Source of the DNA: Paucilactobacillus suebicus DSM 5007 = KCTC 3549
GTDB lineage: Bacteria; Bacillota; Bacilli; Lactobacillales; Lactobacillaceae
Direction: 5' to 3'
NCBI RefSeq assembly: GCF_001434475.1
Contig: NZ_AZGF01000010.1
Location: 204 to 64,203 of the forward strand
Length of the DNA: 64,000 nt
Part shown: positions 44,135 to 54,185 of the stretch, in pieces
How positions within the stretch are numbered: position 1 is the stretch's first letter
How the letters are laid out: each line of letters begins with the position of its first letter
Notes under the pieces: generated by a model
The model's input: only the letters and a program-made list of their open reading frames with translations
The model's database searches: none
Told to the model about the DNA's origin: nothing
Program-made: the position numbers and the translations under genes

Positions 44135-44221
44135 CTCATGTATCCTCCAATCAGTCATTATAATTATAATATAGTCAATATATTAATAAAACCAGCTAAT
44201 AAAGTTTAATATACTGATTAC

Positions 44222-44235
44222 AGTAAGCGATTACA
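44222..44235 (+). promoter_or_regulatory. cre-like site before gusA
   Basis: AGTAAGCGATTACA differs from the cre consensus only at its first base. It lies 24 nt before the gusA TTG, with the ribosome site GGAGG between them. Confidence 0.6.
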
Positions 44236-44258
44236 TTGATTGAATGGAGGAAATTAAT

Positions 44259-46076
44259 TTGTTATACCCTATTACAACAAACACTCGTGTAGTTTTAGAT
44301 TTAGATGGAGTTTGGAAATTTCAAGTTGAAGAACCAGTTGGTAGCATTACAGAAGATAATCCGCTTAAAACAGACGAAGTCATGGCTGTTCCGGCGTCCT
44401 TTAATGACCAAACTGACAAACCGGCCTTAAGAGAACACAACGGTTATTTCTGGTACGAGACTAACTTTGAAGTTGCCGATATTTTACAGGACCAACGATT
44501 GGTTTTAAGATTTGGTTCAGTCACTCATGAAGCATGGGTGTATCTGAACGGGAAAAAATTAACACACCATAAGGGAGGATTCACTCCCTTTGAAGTTGAA
44601 GTAAATGACTTCCTGGTGCCTGGAAAAAATAGATTATCTGTGCGCGTAAGTAACTTACTGGATTACACCACACTCCCTGTCGGAAACTTCTCTGAAACTA
44701 AAGATGAGAATGGTGACCCTCAATACAGCGTTGATGAAAATTTTGATTTCTATAACTACGCTGGTATTCACCGACCTGTAAAGCTTTATTCAACACCCAA
44801 AGACTACATCAGTGATGTAACAATCGTCCCAGACGTTAATCTAAATGATGGGTCTGCAAACGTAAACTTTGATATTGACACTGGCGGGAGCTTTGATGAT
44901 ATCGAAATTAAAATCATTGATGAAAATAATAACGAAGTTGGTACCGCCAAGGGAACGAGCACAAATGTTGAAATTAATAACGTCCATCTATGGCAGCCAC
45001 TTAATGCTTATATCTATACTGCCAAAATCATTGGCATCAAAAATGGCAAAATCGTAGATACCTATGAAGAACCATTCGGTGTTCGTAAAGTTGAAGTTAA
45101 ATCCGGCAGATTCTTAATCAATGGAGAACCATTTTATTTTAAAGGATTTGGTAAGCATGAGGACACCTACGTCAATGGTAAAGGATTGAATGAAGCATAT
45201 AATGTTTTAGACATTAAATTAATGAAATCAATGGGAGCAAATTCATTCCGCACGTCGCATTATCCATACTCAGATGAAATGATGAGACTTTGCGACCGTG
45301 AGGGAATTGTCGTGATTGAGGAAACTCCAGCTGTTGGTTTGATGGTTGACTTTGGCTTTGATATTGCTAACAAGATGGATAAAATTGATGAAGATCCAAC
45401 ATGGTCTAAGTTAAAGACTGGAGACGCACATCGACAAGTCATCCACGAAATGATTGACCGTGATAAAAATCACGCATGTGTAGTCATGTGGTCAATTTCG
45501 AATGAATCGGCTCATTACGCACCCGGTGCTCATGAATATTTTGAGCCCCTCTTCAAATTGGCGCGTGAGCTAGATCCACAGAAACGTCCATGCACATACG
45601 TTGCCATCATGATGACTCTCCCTGATACAGATAAATGTACAGACCTCGTTGATGTTATTTCACTAAATCGGTACTACGGTTGGTATCTAACAAATGGCGA
45701 CTTAAGCAAGGTAACAGATACTGTCCTACAAGAGCTTAATCAATGGCAATCAAAGTACCCGGATAAACCAATTATTTACACTGAATATGGAGCAGACACA
45801 ATTGCAGGTGTCCACAGTCCCTATAATGAACCGTTCTCGGAAGAATATCAGGTTGAATATTATAAAAAATATAGCACCGCTTTTGATGAAGTTAAGAACT
45901 TCACTGGCGAACAAGTTTGGAATTTTGCTGATTTTCAAACAAAATTTGGCATTCAACGTGTTCAAGGAAACAAAAAGGGGATTTTCACTAGGTCCAGAGA
46001 ACCCAAAATGGCCGCTAAATATTTGTCAGATAGATGGAATAATATTCCAAATTTAGGTTTTAAAAAGTTAAAATAA
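44259..46076 (+). CDS. gusA: Beta-glucuronidase (GH2)
   Basis: About 605 residues. The TTG at 44259 (8 nt after GGAGG) gives MLYPITTNTRVVLDLDGVWKF, which lines up with the E. coli enzyme start MLRPVETPTREIKKLDGLWAF; an ATG five codons upstream overlaps the ribosome site. GH2 features: jelly roll at residues 1-180, the immunoglobulin-like part, then the TIM barrel with NSFRTSHYPYSDEMMRLCDREGIVVIEE, the acid/base Glu in MWSISNESAH and the nucleophile Glu in PIIYTEYGADT. The C-terminal NKKGIFTRSREPKMAA is the glucuronate-recognising NxK region. It releases glucuronic acid from conjugates or plant glucuronides in the cytoplasm. Confidence 0.93.
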   Translation: MLYPITTNTRVVLDLDGVWKFQVEEPVGSITEDNPLKTDEVMAVPASFNDQTDKPALREHNGYFWYETNFEVADILQDQRLVLRFGSVTHEAWVYLNGKKLTHHKGGFTPFEVEVNDFLVPGKNRLSVRVSNLLDYTTLPVGNFSETKDENGDPQYSVDENFDFYNYAGIHRPVKLYSTPKDYISDVTIVPDVNLNDGSANVNFDIDTGGSFDDIEIKIIDENNNEVGTAKGTSTNVEINNVHLWQPLNAYIYTAKIIGIKNGKIVDTYEEPFGVRKVEVKSGRFLINGEPFYFKGFGKHEDTYVNGKGLNEAYNVLDIKLMKSMGANSFRTSHYPYSDEMMRLCDREGIVVIEETPAVGLMVDFGFDIANKMDKIDEDPTWSKLKTGDAHRQVIHEMIDRDKNHACVVMWSISNESAHYAPGAHEYFEPLFKLARELDPQKRPCTYVAIMMTLPDTDKCTDLVDVISLNRYYGWYLTNGDLSKVTDTVLQELNQWQSKYPDKPIIYTEYGADTIAGVHSPYNEPFSEEYQVEYYKKYSTAFDEVKNFTGEQVWNFADFQTKFGIQRVQGNKKGIFTRSREPKMAAKYLSDRWNNIPNLGFKKLK

Positions 46077-46091
46077 TCAATTAAACCAATT

Positions 46092-46129
46092 AAAAAAGCA
46101 GAAACTCCTAACGGAATTTCTGCTTTTTT
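46092..46129. terminator. Bidirectional terminator between gusA and the lactonase gene
   Basis: AAAAAAGCAGAAA pairs with its complement (13 bp) around a 12-nt loop; T-runs lie on both strands. Confidence 0.9.
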
Positions 46130-46134
46130 ACTTA

Positions 46135-47169
46135 TTAACGTTTCAAAAATAAAACGTTGACGCATTCTGGTGTCACAATATTCTTTTCAACTAACGTTAA
46201 TTTACCGTTTTCACTATTTCTTTTATAAATTGTTCCATTACTGGTGTTTTGATTAACCAGCAGAATAAAATTGTTTGTTAGATCTAAATTAAAATCTCTC
46301 GGAAAATCTCCCTCACTGGAAATTTGTTGGATCTCCGTTAATTTAAGACCATCCCTGTTGATTGCAAATACAGTAACACTATTAAACCCTCTGTTAGAAA
46401 CATACAAAAAGCGTTGATCATTACTGATTCTAATCGCTGCTGCACCGTTATGGGCAGTCCATGTTGTTGGTATTGTGGAAACTGAGGATACTAAACTAAA
46501 ACTACCATCGCTCTCGTTGTATTTTAAAGCACTCACCTGACTAGATAACTCACCTAATAAATAAGCAATTGGTTCTTTTTCATTAAACACTAAATGTCTA
46601 GGGCCATATCCGTCAGGTAGCTCAAGTGTTTGAACTAATTTAAGTTTACCCTCTTCGGTAACATCATAAGTAGTTAAAGTGTCATTCCCTAAGTCAACGG
46701 CCACAACCCTCCTGTCAGGTGTCAGTGCAGTAAAATGAACGTGGCTAGATTCCTGTTCTGGCCGTGGCCCATTGCCTTGGTGAACTACCTCGTCAATCTC
46801 ACTGATTGTTTTGTCTTGATTAATTCGATAAACATTAATTTTCCCCATATGGTAATTGCTGGCAAAAATTAATTGTCGTTGTTCATCCAACATGACATGT
46901 GCCGGAGAGGTGCCAACCTTTATATTCTCGTTAATTAGCCTTGGTTCTTCACTATTTAATTCATATGCAGCCACTCCGCTCTGATCGGCATGATCGTCAA
47001 TTAAATAAGCATAGTTATCTTTTGAAACAGCTAAATATGTTGGTGATCCAATTTTTTTGATGTAAGCGGAAGGTGTTGTTAAATGACCAGTTTTCGAATC
47101 AAATGAGGCAACGTAAACTCCCTCACCGTTTTTATGTGTGTATCCACCCAATAAAACTTTTTCAAACAT
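46135..47169 (-). CDS. 6-phosphogluconolactonase-like beta-propeller lactonase
   Basis: A 344-residue seven-bladed propeller of the YbhE/Pgl lactonase family. LLGGYTHKNGEGVYVASFDSKTG, NYHMGKINVYRIN, SSHVHFTALTPDRRVVAVDLGNDTLTTYDV, GYGPRHLVFNEKEPIAYLLGELSSQVSAL and GDFPRDFNLDLTNNFILLVNQ repeat the blade pattern. The family opens gluconolactones. Here it is the last gene of the GH28 unit, 17 nt after it, so a sugar-acid lactone formed in the hexuronide pathway is the likely substrate. A GGAGG ribosome site precedes the ATG. Confidence 0.85.
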   Translation of the reverse strand: MFEKVLLGGYTHKNGEGVYVASFDSKTGHLTTPSAYIKKIGSPTYLAVSKDNYAYLIDDHADQSGVAAYELNSEEPRLINENIKVGTSPAHVMLDEQRQLIFASNYHMGKINVYRINQDKTISEIDEVVHQGNGPRPEQESSHVHFTALTPDRRVVAVDLGNDTLTTYDVTEEGKLKLVQTLELPDGYGPRHLVFNEKEPIAYLLGELSSQVSALKYNESDGSFSLVSSVSTIPTTWTAHNGAAAIRISNDQRFLYVSNRGFNSVTVFAINRDGLKLTEIQQISSEGDFPRDFNLDLTNNFILLVNQNTSNGTIYKRNSENGKLTLVEKNIVTPECVNVLFLKR

Positions 47170-47186
47170 TACAGATCCTCCATTAC

Positions 47187-48437
47187 TTAGTAACTAATTA
47201 TTTCATTTTCACTATCTTCAATTTGAACGTTCGTTAAAACCAAATTTGCAGTTGTCTCAGTATTCAGGCCAATATGGGAACTTGTCACAACTCCTGAACC
47301 ATAGTTAGGTCTTAAATCAAATTCCGTAGCCGTTTTAAAAGGTTTATTCAACTTTAAATTAACATCTCGTAAATATATATCACGAACGGCACCTTCAACA
47401 CTTGAATAGATAAATATACCATTATCTGACTCACAGTTAATGTTCAAAAAGCTGATGTTGTCAATAACCTGATTCTTCATATCAGTTTTTTCATCCCGTT
47501 GAACAAGTGTGATGTATATTGGTTCGCCAGATCCCCACCAGTCCTTAGTATAGGTTTTGTTTTTGATCGTTATATTTTCGAATGTAATGTTCCTAACACT
47601 ACCGGGATCTCTAATTTGAAATGCAATACCGCGATTTGTATCTTCTATTTTAAGATCGGTAAAATAGCAATCTTCAAAATTTCCAAAACTACTACTGCCA
47701 AACTTGATTGCTGAGCTTCGAGTTTTAATGTTGCAACGTTCCACTTTGATATTGTTACAATCACCATACTTAGCAGTTTCTTCTGTGCATTTGGGACAAA
47801 TACCGTCATCTCCGGTAACGATCGTGCAATCATGAATATGTGTTTCTCTGCCTCGGTCAATATCTATTCCATCAGTATTTGGCATTCTCATTTCATTATT
47901 AATAAAAATTGAGTCTATTTCGGTTTTAAAGCATCCAACCAAGTGAATTGTCCAAAATGGTGAATTAATAATGTGAAGATTACTAATTTTAACGTCGCGA
48001 CAATTCTCAAAATAAAACATCATTGGACGTGGGTATTTGTAAAATTTTAGATGTTGTTCACTGCCCTGGTCAGGAAAAATAAATTTTTCAAAGTTTCCAT
48101 CAATCGTTCCATCTCCGGTAACTGCAATATTATTTGCACCATTGGCAAAGATCAGTCCACTAATTGGTGTATTATTTCTAATTAATTCAAATGGACCAGG
48201 CCTTCTGATATACCGTTCTTCATTCCCAGATCCTCTAAGTGTTGCACCAGATTCAACGTTCAAAGTTACATTACTTTTCAGCTCAATACCGTCAATAATA
48301 TAAACTCCTTCTCCTGGGACAGTCACAATCCCACCATCTGCGCCGTTACACTTATCAATTGCACTCTGAATTGCCTCTGTTGCATTAATACTAATATCAT
48401 CAAAATCATGATTATCTAAGATATTGATTTCTATCAA
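47187..48437 (-). CDS. GH28-type right-handed beta-helix glycosidase
   Basis: About 416 residues. The start ADGGIVTVPGEGVYIIDGIELKSNVTLNVESGATLRGS is the typical GH28 entry, and MPNTDGIDIDRGRETHIHDCTIVTGDDGI keeps the NTDGID and GDD catalytic motifs; SSAIKFGSS is the later substrate-binding motif. The family hydrolyses polygalacturonate and related pectic or uronic oligosaccharides. No signal peptide is present, so it should act on imported oligosaccharides. The TTG at 48437 lies 8 nt after GGAGG; an ATG five codons upstream overlaps that site, as in gusA. Confidence 0.85.
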   Translation of the reverse strand: MIEINILDNHDFDDISINATEAIQSAIDKCNGADGGIVTVPGEGVYIIDGIELKSNVTLNVESGATLRGSGNEERYIRRPGPFELIRNNTPISGLIFANGANNIAVTGDGTIDGNFEKFIFPDQGSEQHLKFYKYPRPMMFYFENCRDVKISNLHIINSPFWTIHLVGCFKTEIDSIFINNEMRMPNTDGIDIDRGRETHIHDCTIVTGDDGICPKCTEETAKYGDCNNIKVERCNIKTRSSAIKFGSSSFGNFEDCYFTDLKIEDTNRGIAFQIRDPGSVRNITFENITIKNKTYTKDWWGSGEPIYITLVQRDEKTDMKNQVIDNISFLNINCESDNGIFIYSSVEGAVRDIYLRDVNLKLNKPFKTATEFDLRPNYGSGVVTSSHIGLNTETTANLVLTNVQIEDSENEIISY

Positions 48438-48486
48438 ACCGATTTCCTCCATAATAGAATCTCTGTTTGCGTTAATTATACTCGTT

Positions 48487-48517
48487 TTAAAAAAGGTAGC
48501 CGGTTTCCCGACTACCT
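48487..48517 (-). terminator. Intrinsic terminator after uxaC
   Basis: AGGTAGTCGG pairs with CCGGCTACCT (one G-T) around a 3-4 nt loop and is followed by six T on the minus strand. It would reduce transcription from uxaC into the GH28 gene. Confidence 0.82.
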
Positions 48518-48546
48518 AATGGATTCAAAACTGGTATTAGATTATT

Positions 48547-49980
48547 TTATTTATTTTCGTCTTCAAAAAATGCAAAGTAGTTATATGCATTATTATAGGA
48601 AATATCTTCAACAATTTTGCCAAGTGTCTCTTCATCATCAGGAGCTTGGCCACGTTCAACCAATGAACCAATGTAATCACAAAGAACACGGCGGAAATAT
48701 TCATGGCGAGGATATGACAAGAAACTTCTTGAATCAGTCAGCATACCTACAAAGTTAGCTAATAAACTTTGTTGAGCCATAATTCTGAGTTGTTCAGCCA
48801 TTCCTTCACGTGTGTCATTAAACCACCAAGCACAACCAAGTTGAAGTTTTTGAGTAACTCCGCCACCATAAAAGTCGCCCATGCCAGTGGCTAACTGCAT
48901 CCAGTCATTCGGATTCAGCGAATAAAGGATCGTCCGAGGAATGTTATCTTCATTTTGCATATCAGTGAATAGATCAACAATGTTACCAGCAATATCAGGT
49001 TGTGTCCCCATTGAGTCAAAGCCAGTATCTACACCAAGTTTCTTGAACATTGGTTTGTTTGCATTACGCACAGCATTAACGTGGAATTGCATAGTCCAAT
49101 TAAATTTGTGGTTCAATCTCATCAATGCTTCGATCAGTGCTGTAGAATATGCATCAACTTCATGTGCGGATAGGGATTCATTGGCACGACCCTTATTAAA
49201 AATTTTAGCCAGTTCATTATCTGAAACTTTAACAAAGTGGAAAGTGTTCAAGCCGTGATCAGAAAGACGCCCACCTAAACTATTGAAAAATTCAAAGCGT
49301 TGTTCAAGAGCATCAATTAATGAATTAAAATCTGTAATTTTAACGCCAGAAACTGATGATAGCTCATCAAGGTACGATGCATATGTGTCGGCGCTGATAT
49401 TAAAGGCCTTGTCAGGGCGCATTGCAGGCAATACCTTGAAACCATTTTCTTTTTCTTCCTTCTTCAAGAGCTTATGATATTTCAAATCTGAAGCAGGATC
49501 ATCGGTTGTGCAGACAGCTTTTACATCAAACTTTTTAATAAGATTACGTGGCTTGAAGTCATCCGTTGCTAACATCTTGTTGGCCTTATCCCAAACTTGT
49601 TTAACATTCTTGGTTGAAAAAGGCTCATCAATGCCGAAGAAGCGTTGCAATTCGAGGTGAGTCCATTCATATAGTGGATTACCAATCGCCTTTTCAATGG
49701 TTCCAGCCCATGCAACCATCTTCTGATATTCGTCACCATCACCGGTAATGAATTCTTCATCAACACCGTTAGCTCTCATCAAGCGCCATTTATAATGGTC
49801 ACCAAAGTTACCATCATTAATCCAAATTCTAGAAAGGTTAGGGTAGTTTTTATTCTCATAAATTTCCTTTGGGTTCAAATGACAATGAAAATCAATAATT
49901 GGCATCTTAGCTGCATGATCATGAAGCAGTTTCTTACCCATATCATTTGTTAACAGAAAATCCTTATCTAATAAACTCAT
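48547..49980 (-). CDS. uxaC: Glucuronate isomerase
   Basis: A 477-residue enzyme that converts D-glucuronate to D-fructuronate (and galacturonate to tagaturonate). [28 protein letters not shown] holds the metal-binding Hx[30 protein letters not shown] and [23 protein letters not shown] are family stretches. It lies in the transporter-GH31-uxaC unit, 42 nt after GH31, and feeds UxuB. Confidence 0.96.
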   Translation of the reverse strand: MSLLDKDFLLTNDMGKKLLHDHAAKMPIIDFHCHLNPKEIYENKNYPNLSRIWINDGNFGDHYKWRLMRANGVDEEFITGDGDEYQKMVAWAGTIEKAIGNPLYEWTHLELQRFFGIDEPFSTKNVKQVWDKANKMLATDDFKPRNLIKKFDVKAVCTTDDPASDLKYHKLLKKEEKENGFKVLPAMRPDKAFNISADTYASYLDELSSVSGVKITDFNSLIDALEQRFEFFNSLGGRLSDHGLNTFHFVKVSDNELAKIFNKGRANESLSAHEVDAYSTALIEALMRLNHKFNWTMQFHVNAVRNANKPMFKKLGVDTGFDSMGTQPDIAGNIVDLFTDMQNEDNIPRTILYSLNPNDWMQLATGMGDFYGGGVTQKLQLGCAWWFNDTREGMAEQLRIMAQQSLLANFVGMLTDSRSFLSYPRHEYFRRVLCDYIGSLVERGQAPDDEETLGKIVEDISYNNAYNYFAFFEDENK

Positions 49981-50022
49981 TACACATTCTCCTTAGAAAA
50001 ATTTTTAAAGTGACTTCAAATT

Positions 50023-52518
50023 TTAAATTGAAATCAAGTCTTTAACAGAAAAACTTATTTGAACTTGGTATTTATCGACTTGTCTGTTTGCGTACTTAAT
50101 CTCCACTTGGCGACTTTCACCATTAAAGTACCAGCCTTCGTCGGCATTCTCAAACTTATCAAAGTTTAAGAATTGTTCCACCTTTATACCATCAATAGAT
50201 ACGCTGAACGGTGCTACGCCTGGACAACATACTGATAACACCATATTTTTAACCTTTGTTTGGTATTTACCAGTTTGTGTCACGTTTACTAGAACACCAC
50301 CGTCGAGCGGCTGAAAGTCAAAAGTAGTTTCTAATGACTGACCACGTTTATAGTCGTTAGTTTTACCGTCGTCTTCGTAGACAGTAAATGACGATTTAAC
50401 ACTCGGTTCAATCAATAAATCAAGCTTGTCAATTATGTCATTGTGCAAATTACTAATTTCTGGACTTCTTGGAACAATTCCACCCGTTCTTAAGAACATT
50501 GGAATTGAAGACAAATCAACAGGTACTTCAATCGTCTGACCACCCTGATAATACTTGGCAGTTTTAATTTCATACCAGTCAGATCCTTCAGGCAGATAAA
50601 TGCCTTTAACGGTTTGTCCTTTATCTAACACGTTAGCAATTAGAAGTGATGATCCTAGCATAAATTCAAAACTCTCCTCAGCAACTTTTGGATCATCCTG
50701 GAATTCGTAAACTAGCGGACGCATAATTGGAGATCCAATAGTTGATGCCTCGTACAATAATGAATAGAAATACGGAATTAAAGTGTATCTCAACTTGATT
50801 GCATCACGAATATAACTGGTATATTGGGGATACATCCATGGCTCGGTCACTGTATTATCATCATTTGAGGAATGAATTGAGAATCGAGGTTGGAATATTC
50901 CATTTTGAACCCAACGAACGAATAACTCTGGTTCGGGAGCTGGACCATCAAATCCACCGATATCACAGCCTTGATTGGCAACACCGGATAGCCCCATTCC
51001 CAAAATAGTTGGGACATTGTATTTTACGTTAGTCCAACTTGTACGATTATCACCGGCCCAAGTCTGGGCATAACGCTGAATTCCAGCAAATCCGGCACGG
51101 TTAACCAAATATGGTCGTGCATCAGGATTATATTTATTGATCGCATCCTTAGCAGTTTTTGCCATCATCGTTGACATCAATGGCTTAACAGCACCAATCT
51201 TTTTCTTTAATCCTTCAGCATCAACAACAGCATTATTGTCATTAATTTCATACTCGTTATTGTCATTCCAAATAGATGTGATCCCCAATGAAAGCAGGGA
51301 ATCGGTCATATGCTTTGCCCATTCTTGACGACCGGCTTCACTTGTAAAATCAACAAAGTGAGCGTTGCCACCCCAATACTGATCTACTTGATCATCCCTG
51401 CCATCTGAAGTTTTAACATACGCATCGTGCTCCTGAAAATCTTTGGTAAGAAAGTGGGTCGTTAACATTCCTGGCTTAATATTAGGTGCTAGCAAAACAC
51501 CTTTTTCTTTTAGTTTGTTTACAAAGTCTTGAGGATTGGGGAAACGTGTCTTATTCCAATTAAACACATAACGCTTGCCATCTTTGCCACTGGTATATCC
51601 GGATGATAGGAAGAATCCGTCACAAGGTATACCGTATTTTTTGCACGTATCAACGAAATCTAGAATTGCGACATCTGCATTCTCATCTAATTCTGTGTAA
51701 TACATCGTTGAACCCATGTATCCGAAAGAAGGTAGCGGCATCATTGCACTCTTACCAGTTAAATCAGTATAATGCTCGACCACCTTTTTGATTGTTGGTC
51801 CACCAATAAAGAAGACATCCAATTCTCCACCATCACACTCAAAGTAACTGAATCGTTTCCAGTAGTTACTATGTTCGCTATCCATGTCAAAAACTGAATC
51901 ATGGGAATTATTGTAGTATAGACCACTGGCAATATTATCTTCACCATTAAAATCTATATAGAATGGAATCATTTTATATAGCGGATCAGATTTTTTGGCG
52001 TTCCACCCAAGTGAATCCGTGTTGTGCATACGCATTCTACGTTTGAATTTATTTAATTCACCGGATTTTTCTCCAAATCCATAGAAATAATTATGGTCAC
52101 CCATCGAACTATAATGGAAAGAACGTCCATTATCATCCTGTAGAAAGGCTCGCTTTGCTAAGTCTTGATGAACTATGTTTCCATTTTCATCAACTATTTC
52201 AAAAGCAAACGGTTCTTGGTAAATATTTAAAGTATATTTACCAGTTGAAACCGTGTACCCAAATTCTGTTTTTTTAGGATCAGTTTTAATTGCCTGAACT
52301 CTGGTTCTTTCGTCACCTAAAAGTTTATCTGTCTTGTCGTCCCAAGCAGTCTTCGTTAATGCATAAGATTCCTCAGGTGCAAATTCGTCGTCAAACGTAC
52401 CACGCATACGAATGATATTTTCATCTAAAAGATAAACCCTGAACTTTGCGCCATTTGTTTCTAATTCCAAGAAATCGTCATTATTTACAACGTTGAGTAA
52501 CTTTGTACTTACTTTCAT
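50023..52518 (-). CDS. GH31 glycosidase (alpha-xylosidase/alpha-glucosidase type)
   Basis: About 831 residues from the ATG at 52518 (AGGG ribosome site); the frame is open 29 codons further but through an intergenic hairpin. GH31 features: N-terminal beta-sandwich, YFYGFGEKSGELNKFKRRMRMHNTD, catalytic barrel with GITSIWNDNNEYE (nucleophile Asp), TWAGDNRTSWTNVKYNVPTILGMGLSGVANQGCDIGGFDG (acid/base Asp) and RFSIHSSNDDNTVTEPW. No signal peptide. It should cut alpha-linked sugars from imported oligosaccharides; alpha-xylosidase or alpha-glucosidase cannot be told from sequence alone. Confidence 0.9.
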   Translation of the reverse strand: MKVSTKLLNVVNNDDFLELETNGAKFRVYLLDENIIRMRGTFDDEFAPEESYALTKTAWDDKTDKLLGDERTRVQAIKTDPKKTEFGYTVSTGKYTLNIYQEPFAFEIVDENGNIVHQDLAKRAFLQDDNGRSFHYSSMGDHNYFYGFGEKSGELNKFKRRMRMHNTDSLGWNAKKSDPLYKMIPFYIDFNGEDNIASGLYYNNSHDSVFDMDSEHSNYWKRFSYFECDGGELDVFFIGGPTIKKVVEHYTDLTGKSAMMPLPSFGYMGSTMYYTELDENADVAILDFVDTCKKYGIPCDGFFLSSGYTSGKDGKRYVFNWNKTRFPNPQDFVNKLKEKGVLLAPNIKPGMLTTHFLTKDFQEHDAYVKTSDGRDDQVDQYWGGNAHFVDFTSEAGRQEWAKHMTDSLLSLGITSIWNDNNEYEINDNNAVVDAEGLKKKIGAVKPLMSTMMAKTAKDAINKYNPDARPYLVNRAGFAGIQRYAQTWAGDNRTSWTNVKYNVPTILGMGLSGVANQGCDIGGFDGPAPEPELFVRWVQNGIFQPRFSIHSSNDDNTVTEPWMYPQYTSYIRDAIKLRYTLIPYFYSLLYEASTIGSPIMRPLVYEFQDDPKVAEESFEFMLGSSLLIANVLDKGQTVKGIYLPEGSDWYEIKTAKYYQGGQTIEVPVDLSSIPMFLRTGGIVPRSPEISNLHNDIIDKLDLLIEPSVKSSFTVYEDDGKTNDYKRGQSLETTFDFQPLDGGVLVNVTQTGKYQTKVKNMVLSVCCPGVAPFSVSIDGIKVEQFLNFDKFENADEGWYFNGESRQVEIKYANRQVDKYQVQISFSVKDLISI

Positions 52519-52564
52519 GATTTCCCTACTTTCATTGTTCAAACAAATTTGGTCTTTATAAAAT

Positions 52565-52609
52565 GAATGTGCTCGCTTCACTAAAATTATCAGCGATGCG
52601 AGCACATTC
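52565..52609 (-). other. Intergenic hairpin between the transporter and GH31 genes
   Basis: GAATGTGCTCGC pairs perfectly with its complement (12 bp) around a 21-nt loop. There is no T-run, and the downstream gene follows within 47 nt, so it may be an mRNA processing or stability hairpin rather than a terminator. It does not share the end motifs of the long hairpin family. Confidence 0.7.
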
Positions 52610-52631
52610 GCTCTTTATGGTTAATTTAAAA

Positions 52632-54052
52632 TTAGTCTTTTGCTTCTTCTTCAGCGTTTTCGTTGTGAATCTTAGCCAATTTGGCAGCGTTTTCTTGAAC
52701 ACGCTTCTTGCTCAATGGGTAGAAGAACAACAATACTAATGCGGCCAAAAGCAGGCAAGTTGTTGGTACACCAGTTGCTAAGTTATAGATACGATCAACA
52801 ACTTGAGTACTTTGTTGAACACCACCACTAGTAGATGAAACGTAACCAATGATTGTTAGCATAAAGCCACCAAAACCACCGGCGATAGCTTGAGCAACTT
52901 TACGTGCAAATGAGTTAACACCATAAACGATACCATCTTCACGAACACCAGTAATAACTTCATGGTTGTCAATAACATCTGTAATGAATGCCCAAACCAT
53001 CAGGTTAAATACACCTGCACCAAGTGAACCAAAGAACAGCATTACTAGGTATACACCTGCGCTGTGAGTATGAATCAACATCAAAGCACCATAGATAATG
53101 GCACCAAAGATTAAAGCAGCAATTGAACATTCCTTACGACCAAACTTACGAGTCATCCAGTTACTGAATGGAGCAAGTAACAATACAGTCGCAAAGTTAA
53201 AGATCAAAGCAATTGACATTGCAGTCTTGTTTTGGAAGTAATCATTGAATAAATAAGAAATTAATGTCCCAGAAAGGTTTTGGTTGATAACCAAAATAAT
53301 ATCTACAAGAACCAAAATCAAAAGTGCACGGTTTTCGAACATGCCTTTAACAACTTTGCCCAATGGAACTGGTTCGCTCTTTTCAGTACGAACACGTTCA
53401 GTAGTTAAATTGTAGTTAAGTGGTAGCAAATAAATGCTATGACAGCGCATACAACTACGACAATGAAGAAACGATTGCCAGAAATCTTTTGGCTGGCACC
53501 GATGTAAATAAACATTGGTAAGATGTAACTTGTTAAAGCACTACCTAAAGCTGAACCCATGGCACGGAATGTTGATAGTGAAGTCTTGTCATCAGGATCA
53601 CTACTGATGGCTGAAGCCATTGATCCATAAGGGATGTTAACTGATGAGTAGAAAATGCCCCAAGCCAAGTATGTTACAAAGACCCATACAAAACGCATTG
53701 GTAATGCCCAATCCTTAACAATTGGAACGAATACCAAGATGAAGGCAATTAACAGGAACCATCTCATCCGATTCATCCAAGGCTTGAAACGCCCAATTTT
53801 GTGTAATTTACTATTATCAACCAATCTACCAACTGTAATATCGGCGAACGCATCAATAAAACGAGCGGAGATAAACAGAATACCAACCTGCGCACCAGTT
53901 AAACCAAGCACGTTAGTATAGAAGATCATTAAGAATGAGTTAACAACGTTGAATGAGAAGTTATTCCCAATATCGCCAAACATGTAACCTATTTTATCTT
54001 TAATACCAAACGGTGCCGCTTCGATCGTAACTGTCTTTTGCGACTTATCCAA
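52632..54052 (-). pseudogene. GPH-family hexuronide/sugar:cation symporter, frameshifted by an 11-bp partial duplication
   Basis: Two overlapping frames (to 53405 and from about 53450) encode the N- and C-terminal halves of one transporter of the glycoside-pentoside-hexuronide family: FGIKDKIGYMFGDIGNNFSFNVVNSFLMIFYTNVLG at the start, VGRLVDNSKLHKIGRFKPWM in loop 2-3, and NLMVWAFITDVIDNHEVITGVREDGIVYGVNSFARKVAQAI late. GTAGTTAA occurs twice, at 53401-53408 and 53412-53419. Removing one 11-bp period joins the frames into 472 residues reading ICYHLTTERVRTEK. The start is a TTG at 54052 after AGGGAG. It heads the GH31-uxaC unit, so hexuronide uptake by this protein is probably lost or phase-variable. 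Confidence 0.85.
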
Positions 54053-54057
54053 AATAA

Positions 54058-54141
54058 TCACTCCCTAAAATTGATATAACACTGTGAATAAATACAATAA
54101 TGAACTGTAAAACAATTGCTGATCTCTTTTGACTTGTTCAA
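54058..54141 (-). CDS. Candidate 27-codon upstream ORF coupled to the transporter
   Basis: TTG at 54141 lies 5 nt after AAGGAGG. The frame runs 27 codons (beginning MNKSKEISNCF, three Cys, four Tyr) and ends with TGA at 54058-54060, inside the ribosome site of the transporter start at 54052. This suggests translational coupling or a leader peptide; it may also be chance. No similarity is known. Confidence 0.4.
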   Translation of the reverse strand: MNKSKEISNCFTVHYCIYSQCYINFRE

Positions 54142-54185
54142 AAAACCTCCTTGATTCACTCTAATAAAGTTCAACGTCTTACTAA

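Noticed and set aside
53401-53450. Programmed ribosomal frameshift in the transporter
   Set aside because: There is no slippery heptamer, and an 11-bp repeat whose removal restores the frame is a simpler explanation.
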